Part shown: positions 31,016 to 44,000 of the stretch, one piece after another
How positions within the stretch are numbered: the first letter of the stretch is position 1
Layout of the letters: each line of letters begins with the position of its first letter
NCBI RefSeq assembly: GCF_024055635.1
Contig: NZ_JAMXMB010000021.1
Coordinates: 62,001-126,000 of the forward strand
Length of the DNA stretch: 64,000 bases
Direction of reading: 5' to 3'
Origin: Microbacterium yannicii
GTDB lineage: Bacteria; Actinomycetota; Actinomycetes; Actinomycetales; Microbacteriaceae
Translations under genes and position numbers: made by a program
The notes under the pieces: generated by a model
Databases searched by the model: none
Told to the model about the DNA's origin: nothing
Seen by the model: only the letters and a program-made list of their open reading frames with translations

Positions 31016-32599
31016 ATGACGCCCATCTGGAAGCTCGATGCGGTCCGCGTGGCGGGCACGCCCTTCGAACCCGGCCGGCACCACGAGGTCGTCGTGGTCG
31101 GCGCCGGGCTGACAGGTCTCGCCACCGCGCTCCTGCTCGCTCGCGAGGGGCGCGACGTAGCAGTGCTCGAGGCGGGCGAGGTCGGCGAACTCGCGTCGGG
31201 GGCCAATACCGGCAAGCTGTCGCTGCTGCAGGGCTCGGTGCTGTCGACGCTGCGCCGTCATCACCCGGCGAGGCTGGTGCAGGCGTATGTCGAGGCGAAC
31301 GTCGACGGCGCACGGTGGCTGACCGACCTGGCAGACGAGCTCGGGGTGCCGTACTCCCGGCGGACCGCCTATTCCTACGCGCAGACTCCCGACGGCGCCG
31401 AGACGGTCGCGGCCGAGCTGCAGGCCGCGAGGGATGCCGGGCTGCCGGTGCGTCGTGTGGAACCCGAACTGCTGGCGCAGTCGCCGTTCCCGATCGTCGA
31501 CGCGGTCGCGCTCGACCAGCAGGTCGCCATCGATCCGCAGCAGCTGCTCACGGCGATGGCCCGCGCGTACCTCGACGCGGGCGGCGCCCTGCACACCGGC
31601 GTGCGCGTGACCCACGCGCACATCGTGCCCCATGCCGGTGTCGAGACCTCGGCCGGATTCGCCGCGGCCGACCAGGTCGTCCTCGCAACGGCGACGCCCA
31701 TCATCGACCGCGGCCTGTACTTCGCCAAGACGCGGGGGCTGCGCTCGCAGTGCGTCGCGTTCGCCACAGATGCGCCGTTGCCCGAAGGGCTGTACCTCTC
31801 GGTGGACGGCGCGACCAAGTCGATCCGGTCGATCACCCCGGCGGACGGGCCCGCCGGCGCCGCCCAGCTCATCGTCGGGGGCAACGGCTTCCCGGTCGGC
31901 CGATCCCCGTCCCCGCGCGCCTGCCGCGACGACCTGATCACATGGACGCGGGAGCACTTCCCCGGCGCCGAGCCGGTCGCGGCGTGGTCGGCGCAGGACT
32001 ACCAGTCGCACGACCTCATCCCCTTCGTCGGTGCGATGCCGCGGGGCCTCGGGCGCGTGCGCTTCGCCACCGGCTACGCGAAATGGGGGCTGTCCAACGC
32101 CCCGGCCGCGGCCCTCCGGATCGTGGCCGAGATCGGCAAGGTCCCGCGGCGCGAGCGCCCCGACTGGATGAACGTCATCTCCACCCGGTTCACCGTGCCG
32201 GCGGACCTCGCCCGCGGCGGCGTGGAGAACCTGCGCGTCGGATGGGAGGCGGCATCCGGATGGCTCGGCGCCCAGGCGGCGCCGACTCCCGTTCCGCAGC
32301 CCGGGGAGGGCGAAGGCGTCGTCGCCAGCCGCGGCGGGCATCCGGTCGGCATCTCGACCGTGGACGGCGTGACCCGCGCCGTCAGCGCGGTGTGCCCGCA
32401 CCTCGGGGGAGTGCTCCGGTGGGACGACGCCGAGCGTTCGTGGGACTGCCCGCTCCACGCGTCGCGGTTCACCGCGGAGGGGCGGCGCATCGAGGGACCG
32501 GCGCTGTGCGACCTCACCCGTCTGCCCCGCGTACCGGGCGAGGAGATCGAGGACGGCGAGCCCGCGGCATCCGTCCCGCACGGGACAGCGGTGGGCTGA
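31016..32599 (+). CDS. FAD-dependent oxidoreductase with C-terminal Rieske domain
   Basis: A 527-residue fusion. The N-terminal part is a DAO-type flavoprotein with the FAD-binding VVVVGAGLTGLATALLLARE near residue 24 and a GYAKWGLSNAPAAALRI closing motif. The last 100 residues form a Rieske [2Fe-2S] domain: VCPHLGG and WDCPLHASRF give Cys460-x-His462-x15-Cys478-x2-His481, the cluster ligands. This architecture is known in actinobacteria and bacilli, often divergent from a TetR gene; the natural substrate is not known. An oxidase or dehydrogenase passing electrons to the Rieske cluster is the natural reading. The ATG at 31016 is chosen over GTG 31010, which is in the same frame. Cytosolic; no signal peptide. 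Confidence 0.87.
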   Translation: MTPIWKLDAVRVAGTPFEPGRHHEVVVVGAGLTGLATALLLAREGRDVAVLEAGEVGELASGANTGKLSLLQGSVLSTLRRHHPARLVQAYVEANVDGARWLTDLADELGVPYSRRTAYSYAQTPDGAETVAAELQAARDAGLPVRRVEPELLAQSPFPIVDAVALDQQVAIDPQQLLTAMARAYLDAGGALHTGVRVTHAHIVPHAGVETSAGFAAADQVVLATATPIIDRGLYFAKTRGLRSQCVAFATDAPLPEGLYLSVDGATKSIRSITPADGPAGAAQLIVGGNGFPVGRSPSPRACRDDLITWTREHFPGAEPVAAWSAQDYQSHDLIPFVGAMPRGLGRVRFATGYAKWGLSNAPAAALRIVAEIGKVPRRERPDWMNVISTRFTVPADLARGGVENLRVGWEAASGWLGAQAAPTPVPQPGEGEGVVASRGGHPVGISTVDGVTRAVSAVCPHLGGVLRWDDAERSWDCPLHASRFTAEGRRIEGPALCDLTRLPRVPGEEIEDGEPAASVPHGTAVG

Positions 32600-32659
32600 C
32601 AAGGGTCGTACGGAACCGGGGGCGCGTCGCTGCGGTCGGAACCGGACGGCGACCGGTAG

Positions 32660-32695
32660 TAGGCTGGGGGACTGGTCGATATCTCGACGTCGAGA
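32660..32695 (+). promoter_or_regulatory. sucCD promoter and 5' leader
   Basis: TAGGCT at 32660-32665 is a likely -10. The leader then carries TCTCGACGTCGAGA (32682-32695), a perfect 14-base palindrome that could be an operator or an mRNA hairpin, before the ribosome site AAGGA and the GTG of sucC. Confidence 0.42.
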
Positions 32696-32746
32696 CGCTT
32701 TTCGCGTCGTCCCCACCCCCATTCGCCACCTGCGAAGGAATGCACT

Positions 32747-33910
32747 GTGGATCTGTACGAGTACCAGGCACGTGACCTTTTCGAGAAGTACGAGGTGCCG
32801 GTGCTCGCCGGCATCGTCGCCGACACGCCGGAGGAGGTGCGGGCCGCGGCCGAGAAGATCGGCGGAGTCGTCGTCGTCAAGGCCCAGGTCAAGACCGGCG
32901 GGCGCGGCAAGGCGGGCGGCGTCAAGGTCGCCAAGACCCCCGATGAGGCGTACGAGGCGGCCCAGGCCATCCTCGGCCTCGACATCAAGGGTCACATTGT
33001 CAAGCGCGTGATGGTCGCCCAGGGTGCCCGCATCGACAAGGAGTACTACTTCTCGGTGCTGCTGGACCGGGCCAACCGCTCCTACCTGTCGCTGTGCAGC
33101 GTCGAGGGCGGCATGGAGATCGAGGAGCTCGCGGTCGAGCGCCCCGAGGCGCTCGCGCGCATCGCGGTCGACCCGCTGCAGGGCATCGACAAGCAGAAGG
33201 CCGTCGAGATCGCCGAGGCCGCCGGCTTCGCCGCGGAGCTCGTCGACAAGGTGAGCGACGTCTTCGTCAAGCTGTTCAACGTGTACAAGGGCGAGGACGC
33301 CACGCTCGTCGAGGTCAACCCGCTCGTGCTGACCGAGGAGGGCGACGTCATCGCCCTCGACGGCAAGGTCTCGCTCGACGAGAACGCCGACTTCCGCCAC
33401 CCCGGCCACGCGCTCCTCGAAGACAAGGCCGCTGCCGACCCGCTCGAGGCGAAGGCCAAGGCCAACGACCTCAACTACGTCAAGCTCGACGGCGAGGTCG
33501 GCGTGATCGGCAACGGCGCAGGCCTCGTGATGTCGACGCTCGACGTCGTCGCCTACGCCGGTGAGAACCACGGCGGCGTGAAGCCGGCCAACTTCCTCGA
33601 CATCGGCGGCGGCGCCTCGGCAGAGGTCATGGCCGCAGGCCTGGACGTCATCCTCGGCGACCCGCAGGTGAAGAGCGTGTTCGTCAACGTCTTCGGCGGC
33701 ATCACCGCATGCGACGCGGTCGCCAAGGGCATCGTCGGCGCGCTCGCCGAGCTCGGATCCAGCGCCTCGAAGCCGCTGGTCGTGCGCCTGGACGGCAACA
33801 AGGTGGAAGAGGGACGCGCGATCCTCCGCGACGCCAACCACCCCCTCGTGACCCTGGCCGAGACGATGGACGAGGGCGCCGACAAGGCTGCCGAGCTCGC
33901 CAACGCCTGA
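32747..33910 (+). CDS. sucC: succinyl-CoA ligase (ADP-forming), beta subunit
   Basis: The beta subunit of the TCA-cycle enzyme that turns succinyl-CoA into succinate while making ATP or GTP. It has 387 residues, the family's usual length. The N-terminal ATP-grasp part begins [19 protein letters not shown] and contains [26 protein letters not shown]; the C-terminal ligase domain has [23 protein letters not shown] and [16 protein letters not shown], with [16 protein letters not shown]. The start is GTG with AAGGA upstream; no other start fits. It is 33 bases ahead of sucD in the same operon. The pathway link with the acyl-CoA genes upstream is only through central metabolism. Confidence 0.97.
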   Translation: MDLYEYQARDLFEKYEVPVLAGIVADTPEEVRAAAEKIGGVVVVKAQVKTGGRGKAGGVKVAKTPDEAYEAAQAILGLDIKGHIVKRVMVAQGARIDKEYYFSVLLDRANRSYLSLCSVEGGMEIEELAVERPEALARIAVDPLQGIDKQKAVEIAEAAGFAAELVDKVSDVFVKLFNVYKGEDATLVEVNPLVLTEEGDVIALDGKVSLDENADFRHPGHALLEDKAAADPLEAKAKANDLNYVKLDGEVGVIGNGAGLVMSTLDVVAYAGENHGGVKPANFLDIGGGASAEVMAAGLDVILGDPQVKSVFVNVFGGITACDAVAKGIVGALAELGSSASKPLVVRLDGNKVEEGRAILRDANHPLVTLAETMDEGADKAAELANA

Positions 33911-34846
<936 letters not shown>

Positions 34847-34866
34847 TTCCGACGCACGTCGTCACC

Positions 34867-34896
34867 GAGAAGGTCCCGCTTCGGCGGGGCCTTCTC
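34867..34896 (+). terminator. strong rho-independent terminator of sucCD
   Basis: GAGAAGGTCCCGC (34867-34879) pairs with GCGGGGCCTTCTC (34884-34896) around a TTCG tetraloop, with a single G-T pair, followed by TCGTTTCG. This isolates the next, giant gene from sucCD. Confidence 0.85.
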
Positions 34897-35051
34897 TCGT
34901 TTCGCCGGCGATGTATTCCGGAACGGGAATCCGACTCTTCTCTTGTGGATGGTCGTCCGAGCCGTTACATTCCCACTCGGATGCGCACCGGATTGTCTGG
35001 CGGTGCGTAGGGGTGGGGATTTCTGTAGGACGAATGGGCAGAAGGGGCCCC
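34897..35051 (+). other. leader and promoter region of the giant gene
   Basis: These 155 bases are less GC-rich than their surroundings and hold the promoter of the giant gene. Short inverted elements ATTCC (34915), GGGAAT (34925) and ATTCCC (34969) may be regulator sites; no clear -10/-35 stands out. GAAGGGG at 35041-35047 is the ribosome site for ATG 35052. Confidence 0.4.
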
Positions 35052-38000
35052 ATGAGTCGGAGATCCCCCGGTTTCGGGGTTTCGCAAGAGCAGCGCCGTG
35101 TCTCGCGCACGGCGGTCTCACTGGTGCACGGCCGACGGAGGACCGCGGTCGTGGCCCTCGTCGCGTCCGCGCTCGTGCTTTCGCAGTTGACCTGGGCTTC
35201 TCCCGCCATCGCAGCAGCGACCGAGCCACCGGCCGACATCGTCACGCCCGCTGAGACGCCACGTTTCGTCGGTCCCCTCGACCTCGGCGAGGAGCCCGCT
35301 CCCGAGCCCGCGCCGGTCGAGCAGGTGCTGCCGGTCGCTCCCTCCCAGCCGGTACCCGTGCCGCCGCGCACCCGGACGACCATTAGCGTCGTCGTCGTGC
35401 CGCCGGCCACGGCGCCGGCCGCTCCGGCATCGCCGGTCTCGCCGTTCGGACCGAACTGCCAGCAGGTGTCGACCGGGTCGACGCCGCAGGCCGGCGGGGG
35501 CACCACGAACTCGTCCACGACGAGCACCAGCTCGACGAGCCTGACGTGCGGTCCTGGCACGGTGAACCCGGGCACGATCGGAAGCGGCCCGGCGACCCCG
35601 CCGACGCCGACGATCCCGGGTCTTCCGACGCCGCCCGAGCCGCCGGACCCGCCTGAGCCGCCGACGCCGCCGATCCCGACTCCCACGCCCACGCCGACGC
35701 CCAGCCCGGAGCCGACGCCCGACCCGTCGCCGACGCAGAATGCGCCCGAGGCAGCCGGTGGCGCGATGTATGGGGCGCCCGCGATGCTGGAGGTGCGCCC
35801 GTTCGAGGCGACCGCCCCCGAGGGTGGGACCACGACCGCGGAGGCGACGGCTGACGGCGCCGGCGCCGGTACGGCCGGTCAGGCCGGTGCCGCGGACAAC
35901 GGCACCTCGAGCACCCCCGCCGAACAGCCGGCCGAGCAGCCCGCCGCTCCGGCGGCCTCAGAGCAGCCCGCCGCCACCGAGACCGAGTCCTCGACGCCGG
36001 CCGAGCAGCCGGCGACCGCGCCGGCCGTCGACGAGACTGCGTCGGAGCCCGTTCCGACGGACGCGACGCCGACGGAGACCGACCCCGCCGCGACGCCGGC
36101 CGACCCGGCCGCACCGGTCGCGGAGCAGCCGGGACCGTGGCAGGTGACCGCGGCGGGTGACGTGTCGGTCACGATCGACGGCGCCGACCTCGTGATCGTC
36201 GCCGATGGAGGGACGACGCGACGGGCCGCGGCATCCGTCACCGCCCTCACGATCTCGGCGGGCGGCTCTGTCAGCCTCCCCGCCTCGCTCGGCATCACCG
36301 TCACCGTCACCTCGGCAGCGGCACTCGCGGTCAGCGGAACCGGCGTCACCTGGAACAGCGACGGCGCCGGAAGCGGATCCGTCGGCGCGACCGCCTTCTC
36401 GGGCGTCGGCCGGCTGGTCGCCGTCGGCGGCGGTCACGTGCTGCGTGGTCCGGCAGCCGACACGACGTGGCAGATCGACGGACAGCGCACCGGCACCGTC
36501 GCCGGCCAGCGCTTCTCGGGGTTCGACGTGCTGCAGGGGGCCGCAGGCAATCGGGACGACTTCGTCGTCGCTCCCGGCGGACGCATCGGGCGGGTCGACG
36601 GCGGTGCCGGCGGCTACGACGTGCTGCGGTTCAGCGGAGCGCACGGAGCGGTGACGTCGCGCCCGACCGGTTCGCAGTCCGGCACCCTGATGGTCGGCGG
36701 CACCACCCTCGCGTACGACGGTCTCGAGCCCATCGGGCCGGCCGACGTCACAGACTTCGACTTCGCCGACGCGACCGACGACGACACCATCGAGGTGACG
36801 CCCGACGCGGTCAACATCGGCTACATCCTGGTGCGCAGCCTGGCGAACGCCTTCGAGTCCCACTCGGTCCGCCCCCTCGGCTCGTTCGTCGTCAAGAGCA
36901 CCGGCAAGGGCGCGACGATCCGCATCGTCGGCACACTCACTTTCCACGGCGTGACGTTCCGGTTCGAGGCGACGCGCGTCCTGGTCGGCCCGGGCGGTGT
37001 ACTGGATGCCGGCGCCGCCGACGTCACCCTGGCCGCCACCGCCACCACGGCCGACGACACCCCCGCGATCGCGGAGGTCATCCTCACCGATGCGATCGTG
37101 CGCGGCGGCAACGTCGAGGCCACCGCGACCGCGGTCAGCACCGCCGACCCCGGGGCCACTGTCGGACTCGCCATCGGCGAGAGCGTCGCATCGGCGCTCG
37201 TGCAGCTGGCAGGCACCTCGCGTATCGAGGCGCAGGGCACCGTGTCGCTGGCGAGCTCGTCGACGGCGACGCTGGTCACCACCTCGACGGGAACCGGAGC
37301 GGATGCCGCGATCGACGCCGCCGTGGCTCACGCGACCATCGACAACTCGGCCGTGACCCGCATCACGGACACCGCCTCGGTGCAGGCGGCGGGCGCGGTC
37401 AGCATTTCGGCGACGACCGTCACGACTGCGACGACCACCGCCGACGCCACCGCGGCCACGGCGGGAGCCGCCGTCGCGACGACCAAGGCGACGACGCGGA
37501 CCGCGGCCGTCATCGACAGCACGTCACCGGCCGGGATCGTCGCCGGCGGAGCGCTCACGGTCACGGCCGACTCGACGCACACGCTCCTCACGAAGGCGAC
37601 CGCGAGCCCGGGCGGATCGACGGCGAACGGCGCCTCGCCGAGCGCCACCACCGCGACGGCGTCGCAGCCCGGCGGCTTCGCCTCGGCACCGGGGGGCGCG
37701 ATCGGCGTCGCCGGGGCGCTGGCCTTCTCGGACCTCGACCAGGAGACCATCGCCTCGCTCGGCAGCGCGTCGCCTCTCGCGGTGACGGCGGGCGGCACGG
37801 GCGTCGCGGTCTCGGCCGTCTCGTCGGGATCGGCGATCACCGAAGCCGACGGCTCGGCGGTCGGCGGATCGGCCGCCGGCGTCGGCGTCGGCGTCTCGGT
37901 GAACCTCGCCGACGCACGCACCGAGGCCCGCATCGGCAACGTCGCCTTCACCGCGACCGGCGTCACGGCATCCGCCACCGCCGCCCCGCGCACCGCGGCC

Positions 38001-41000
38001 GGCGTGAACGAGTACCGCGCGCAGTCGGTGTCGGGCGCCGGCGGCGCCTCGATCGTCGGCGCTGCCGGCGCGCTCGCGGTCAACATCGCGAGCTTCCTCA
38101 CCCGTGCCGCCATCCTGAGCGGCGTCACCGTCACCGCGCCGGGAGCCGATCTGGCATTCGCCGCGACCGGCGACAACGACACTATCGCCCGCGCGCTGCC
38201 CGGCACGCTGGCCGGCGCGACGACCGGCATCGGCGCGAGCATCGCCCTCAACATCGCCAACGACCGCGCGATCGCCGAGGTGGGCGACGGCGCGACCCTG
38301 ACGGGTGTCGCCGACCTGAGTCTCACCGCACAGTCGACGTCGCCGGCCACCGCCGAGGCGCAGGGCGGGGTGGCGTCGGAGGCGGCGATCTCGACGGTCA
38401 TGGCCGTCAACATCTCGAACGTCACGACGCTGTCTCGGCTCGGCACCGGAGCGCCGCTTACGCTGACCGGCACCTACACGTCGACCGCCACCCAGATCGC
38501 TCCCGTCGTCACGACCGCCACCGGCAACGTCAGCGCCGAGGACGGCGCCGCCGTCTCCGCGGTGATCGCACTGACCTTCGCCGACCACGCGGTGCGTGCC
38601 GAGCTCGCCCGCGATCTGACGGCGGCGGCGATCACGCTCAAGGCCATCGGCATGGCGTCGTCCGCGACCACCGCGTCCGCCTCGGCGACCGGCGCTCCCG
38701 CCGACGGCTCGCCGGTCGCGCAATCTCCGGCCGCCCAGGCGACCGACGCCCGCACCTGGGCCGACGCCGTCGCGCCGGCTGCCGGCGCGGCCGGCAACGG
38801 CACCGGCGGCAGCGGCTCGACGCCGATCCCCACGCCGAGCACGCCGCAGGGCGATGTCACGGTCACCGCCGCCTTCGCCCTCACGATCCACCAGCTGAAC
38901 GCCGACGTGTCGGTGTCGGGCATCGCCCTCGTCGCGCCGACGGTGCGGCTCGAGGCGCTCGGCAACCTGTCGGCCGCGTCCACGGCGACCGGCTCCCCGG
39001 CGACCCGCGGACCCCCGAGCGGCGCCACGATCGCAGCGGCCGTCGCGATCACCCTGGCGGATGTCACCGTCCGCGCCGAGGTCGGCCCCTCCACCAGCAT
39101 CACCGCAGACACGCTCCAGCTCATCGCGGGCATCGCCCCGCAGAACGCGGCAGGCGCATCCGACGCCTCGCACCGCTTCACCACCACCGCCACCGCCGGA
39201 CAGGGATCCGGGGGCGACCTCGGGGTCGCCGGATCCGTCGCCCTCTCGGTCGTCGTCCTCACGACATCCGCGGGACTGGCCACCGGCTCGGCCGTGACTC
39301 TCACCGGCGCCGATCGATCGCTCACGATCTCGGCCTCGTCGGCCGCGCAGACCACCACGCGGGCGCTCCTCGCGGACGCCGGTGCGGGCACGCCCACCAC
39401 GGGGATCGGCGCCTCGTTCGCCCTCACCAGCGTCGACCACCACACCCGCTCGGCCATCGGCGCCGGCGCGACCGTCGCCGGCGCGGACGACATCGATGTG
39501 ACGGCCAGCACCGCGGATGCCGCATCCGCCGTCGCGCAGGGCTCGGCGCGCGGCGCGGACGCCGCGGTCGCACCGTTCGTCGCGGTGACGCTCTCGGCCG
39601 TCTCCACCACCGCGGGCATCGGCGCCGGCGCGGCGATCACGCTGACCGGTGCGCTGCTCGTGAGCGCGGCGCAGCGCGCGACCGCCTCGACCGAGGCTCG
39701 GGCCGCGACAGGGACGTCGGCGGGCACCGCCGTCGGCCTCGGCCTCGCGATTACGGTGTCCACGCACACGGTGCGCGCGACGCTCGGACGCGCGCTGACG
39801 GCAGGTGGAGCGGTCACGCTCGGCGCCGGCTCGGTCTCGTCCTCGTCCTCGACCGCCGCGGCATCGGCGGCCGGCGCACCGGAGAACCCGGCCGACTCGG
39901 GAGACGCCTCGAACCCGGGCGGCGCCGCGGGCGGGGGAGTGGATGCGGCCGTCGGCGGTGCCCGCGACCACGCCGACGACGTCGCGACCGCCGCGGGCGG
40001 CTCGGGCACGGGTACCGCGGCGACCCCGAGTGCGGCGACCTCGCAGGGCCAGATCAACGCCGCGGCCGCGGTGGCCGTCACCATCGTCACGGCCACGGTC
40101 GAGGCATCCGTCCTCCCGGGCGCCGCCATCACGGCAGGTGGGGCGGTGGCGATCACCGCGGGGGAGAACACGGATGCCGCCTCCGACGCGAACGGCTCGG
40201 CGTCGCAGGGGAGCGACGCGACGATCGGCGCGGCCGTCGCGCTCACTCTGTCGACCCTGGCGCACCGCGCCGTCATCGCGGCCGGTGCGAGCGTGACGGC
40301 GCCGTCGACGACCGTGCGCGCGGCGACCGTCGCCGACGGCGCCGACACCACGTCGACGACCAGCGCGCGCTCGGTCGCGGGAGCCGGGGGCGGCAAGGTC
40401 TCGGTCGCCGGCAGCCTGGCGCTCGCGGTCGTGGATCGCGCGACGATGGCCGCGGTCGACGGATCGGCCGGCGGCGGAGCGGTGACACTCTCGGCAGAGG
40501 CGGACGCCACGACGACCGTCGCGGCCCTGCCGGCAGGCCAGGGGGTCACCGACGCGGGCGACCTGGGCCTCGGCGCATCGGTGGCGCTCGCGCTCGTCAC
40601 GGTCACGGTGACCGCGGGCGTCGGCGACGACGGCGCACTGCCGGGGCTCGCGGCGCTCACGATCCTCGCAAGCTCCGCGAGCACGTCCACCACGGAGGCG
40701 CGCATGGGGGCGTCCGGTGGCGGTGTCGCCGTCGTGCCCGCCGTCGCCGTGACACTGTCGGACGTGTCGACCCTCGCCCGGATCGGCTCGGGGACGCTCG
40801 TGACGGCGAGCGGCGCGGTGCAGGTGGCGGCCGTGCAGAAGGCGACGGCCAGCTCGACCGCGGGAGCGATCGTCGTCGGCGCCGGCGATGCCGGCATCGG
40901 CGCGGCCGTCGCGCTGACGTTCGCGAACCACTCGACGCGCACGGCCCTGGCGCGGAGCCTCACCGCGCAGCAGGTCGACCTGATGGCCCACGCCACGTCC

Positions 41001-44000
41001 GACGCGACGGCGAACACCACAGCGTCGACGGCGGGGGCGCCTGAGAACGGCGCCGACTCGGGCGACGCGTCCAACCCGGGCGGCGCCGCCGGCGACGGAG
41101 TAGATGCCGCGGTCACCGCCGAGCGCGACCACGCCGACGCCGTCTCGGCCGCCCACGGGGGCGCCGGCACCGGTGGCGCGGTCGCACCGAGCGCCGAGAC
41201 GTCGCAGGGCGGCGTGAACGCCGCGGCCGCCGTCGCGCTCGTCGTCGCCACCGTCGGAGCCGGCGCCGATCTCGCCTCGGGCATCACGGTGACCGCCGTT
41301 GAGCTCGTGCGACTGGACACCGCCACCGACACCGACGTGACCGCCCGCGCCGACGGCTCGGCCTCGCAGGGTACCGACGCCACGATCGGCGCGGCGGTCG
41401 CGCTCGCACTCGTCGACGTGGATGCGACCGCCGTCGTGCCCGCCGGTGTGACGATCGTCGCCGGGCAGCTGACCATCGCCGCGCGCGCCCTCGCCGAGCC
41501 GGGCGACCCGGTGTCGCGGCTCGTGGTGGAATCGGTCGCGGGCGCCGGCGGAGGCAAGGTCTCCGTCGCCGGCTCGGTCGCGATCCTCCTCGCCACCCAC
41601 GATGTGCGCGCCGGGCTCGACGGCGCGGCGACGGTCGGTGGCGCGGTCGCCCTCAGCGCCGCCGGCACCGTGGTGGCCTCGGTGAAGGCGCTGCCTGCCG
41701 GTCAGGGAGTGACGGATGCCGGAGACCTCGGCCTCGGGGCATCCTTCGCGCTCGCCGTGGTCACCGCCACTACGCGCGCCGAGGTCGGCGACGGCGCAAC
41801 CCTGACCGGAGCGACCGATCTCACCGTCATGGCGGTGGGCGAGCTCGAGGTGCGCAGCGAAGCACGGATGGGCGCCGCCGGCGGCAATGTCGCGCTGGCG
41901 CCAGCCGTCGCCGTCACGCTGACGACGCCGACCACCGTCGCCCGCATCGGCAGCGGCACGGCCACCACCGTGACCGGGGCGCTTTCGCTCTTCGCCTCGC
42001 AGCGCTCCGTCGCCGCGGCGACCGCCGGTGCGATCGTGCTCGGTGCGGGGACCGCCGGTGTCGGCGTCTCGCTGGCACTGGTGATCGCCGGGGTCACCGG
42101 CTCGGTGGTGCTCGCCCGCAGCGTGACCGCGGCCAGCGTCGTCCTCGAGACGCGGATGCTCTCGACGACGACCTCGACCGCCACAGCGTCCGCGAGCGGC
42201 GCGCCCGAGAACGGCGCCGACTCGCCCGATCCGGGCAACCCGGGCGGGGCGGCCGGCTCGGGCGTCGATGACGCCGTCGCCGCCGAACGCGCCCACGCCG
42301 GCGCCACCTCGACCGCCCACGGCGGCGCGGGCACCGGTGCCGCGGCGACACCGAGCGCCGCCTCGTCGCAGGGCGGCGTCAACGCGGCGGCCGCCATCGC
42401 GGTCACGCTCGCGACCGTCGACAACAGCGTCCAGCTGAGCCCCGGCGTCGTCATCACCTCGTCGGGCGCTGTGACGCTCCTCGCCCGCGCCGACACCGAC
42501 GCCTCGTCGTCTGCCGACGGCTCGGCCTCGCAGGGCGCAGACGCGACGATCGGCGCCGCCGTGGCCCTCACCCTCGCCACGGTGCACAACCTCGCCGACG
42601 TCGGCGCAGGTGCCGCGGTCTCGGCCGCGAGCCTGCAGGTGCGGGCCGACGCATCGGCACCGGGCGGTGACGGCATCTCGACCTTCGGAGCGCGGTCGGT
42701 GGCCGGTGCGGGCGGTGGCAAGGTGTCGGTCGCCGGCTCGTTCGCCCTGGCCGTCGTCACTCACACCACCCGCGCGGCCCTCGCCGGTTCGGCGACGCTC
42801 GCTGCCGGCGACGCGACAGTGATGGCCGGCAGCCGCACCGCGACGACGGTGGCGGCCCTGCCGGCCGGCGTCGGCGTGACCGACGCCGGCGACCTGGGTC
42901 TGGGCGCCTCGGTCGCCCTGGCGCTCGTGACACAGTCCACCCTCGCCGAGCTGGCCGACGGCGCGACGCTGTCGGGCGCGCGAGACCTCACCGTGTCCGC
43001 CGACGGTCGCAGTGAGGCCGGCTCCGAGGCGCGCATGGGCGCGCGCGGCGGCGACGTCGCCCTGGCACCCGCGGTCGCCGTCACGCTGTCCACCGTGACG
43101 ACGACCGCCCGCCTGGGAACCGGCGGGCCGCTCGCGCTCACCGGTTCGCTCAGCGCGACGGCGACCCAGCGGGCGGCGTCGACCGCGATCGCCTCGTCGC
43201 AGGTGCTGGCCGCCGGCGACGCCGGCATCGGCCTCTCCCTGGCCCTGTCCATCTCCCAGCACACGGTGACCGCGGTGCTCGCGCGCAGTGCGTCGGCATC
43301 CGTCGCCGCACAGCTGCAGGCCACGAGCGTGTCGACGTCGACCTCCACCGCCTCGGCGTCCGCCGCCGGGGCACCGGAGAACTCGGGCGGCGGCGGGGCC
43401 GGCGGCGGGGTCGATCAGGCCGTCGCGGCCGAACGCGACCACGCCTCCACTACGTCGGCGGCCCACGGCGGAGCGGGCGCCGGAAGCGCGGCAGCACCCA
43501 GCGCATCGTCGTCGCAGGGCGGCGTGAACGCCGCCGCCGCCGTCGCGGTGACGCTCGCGGATGTGCGCGCGGAGTCCGCGCTGGCAGCCGGCGTGGTGCT
43601 GACCTCCGGCGGCACGGTCGGCCTGCTCACAGGCACCAACACCGACGCCTCGTCGTCCGCCGACGGCTCGGCCTCGCAGGGCGCCGACGCCACGATCGGC
43701 GCGGCGGTCGCGCTCACGCTGGCCGAGGTCGTCAACCGTGCCGTCGTGCCCGTCGACGCCACGGTCGCCGCCCAGGCTCTCACCACCACGGCGACGACCG
43801 TGACGGAGGGCGACGACGTCTCGACGTTCGGCGCCCGTTCGGTGGCCGGCTCCGGGGGCGGCAGGGTCTCGGTCGCCGGCTCGTTCGCGCTCGCCGTCGT
43901 CAACCACACCGTCGACGCCGGAGTCGCAGGCACCGCGGCTCTCACCGGCGGCGCGCTGACAGCGAACGCCGTCGAGCGCACCGCGACCACCGTCGCAGCC

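Noticed and set aside
34897..35051. Riboswitch ahead of the giant gene
   Set aside because: The leader is only 155 bases long; I saw no paired architecture of a known class such as c-di-GMP or c-di-AMP, only short inverted ATTCC elements.
36600..36640. RTX-type calcium-binding repeats in the giant protein
   Set aside because: A single GGAGGYDVLRFSG stretch resembles one RTX nonapeptide, but there is no tandem GGxGxDxLx array, and the main repeats have a different pattern.
36467..41044. Plus-strand open frames in other phases within the giant gene (36467-41044, 56609-62761)
   Set aside because: They are almost pure Arg/Gly/Ala/Pro/His strings, the typical frame-shifted reading of GC-rich coding DNA. 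The frame of ATG 35052 has a signal peptide, conserved repeats and no stop.
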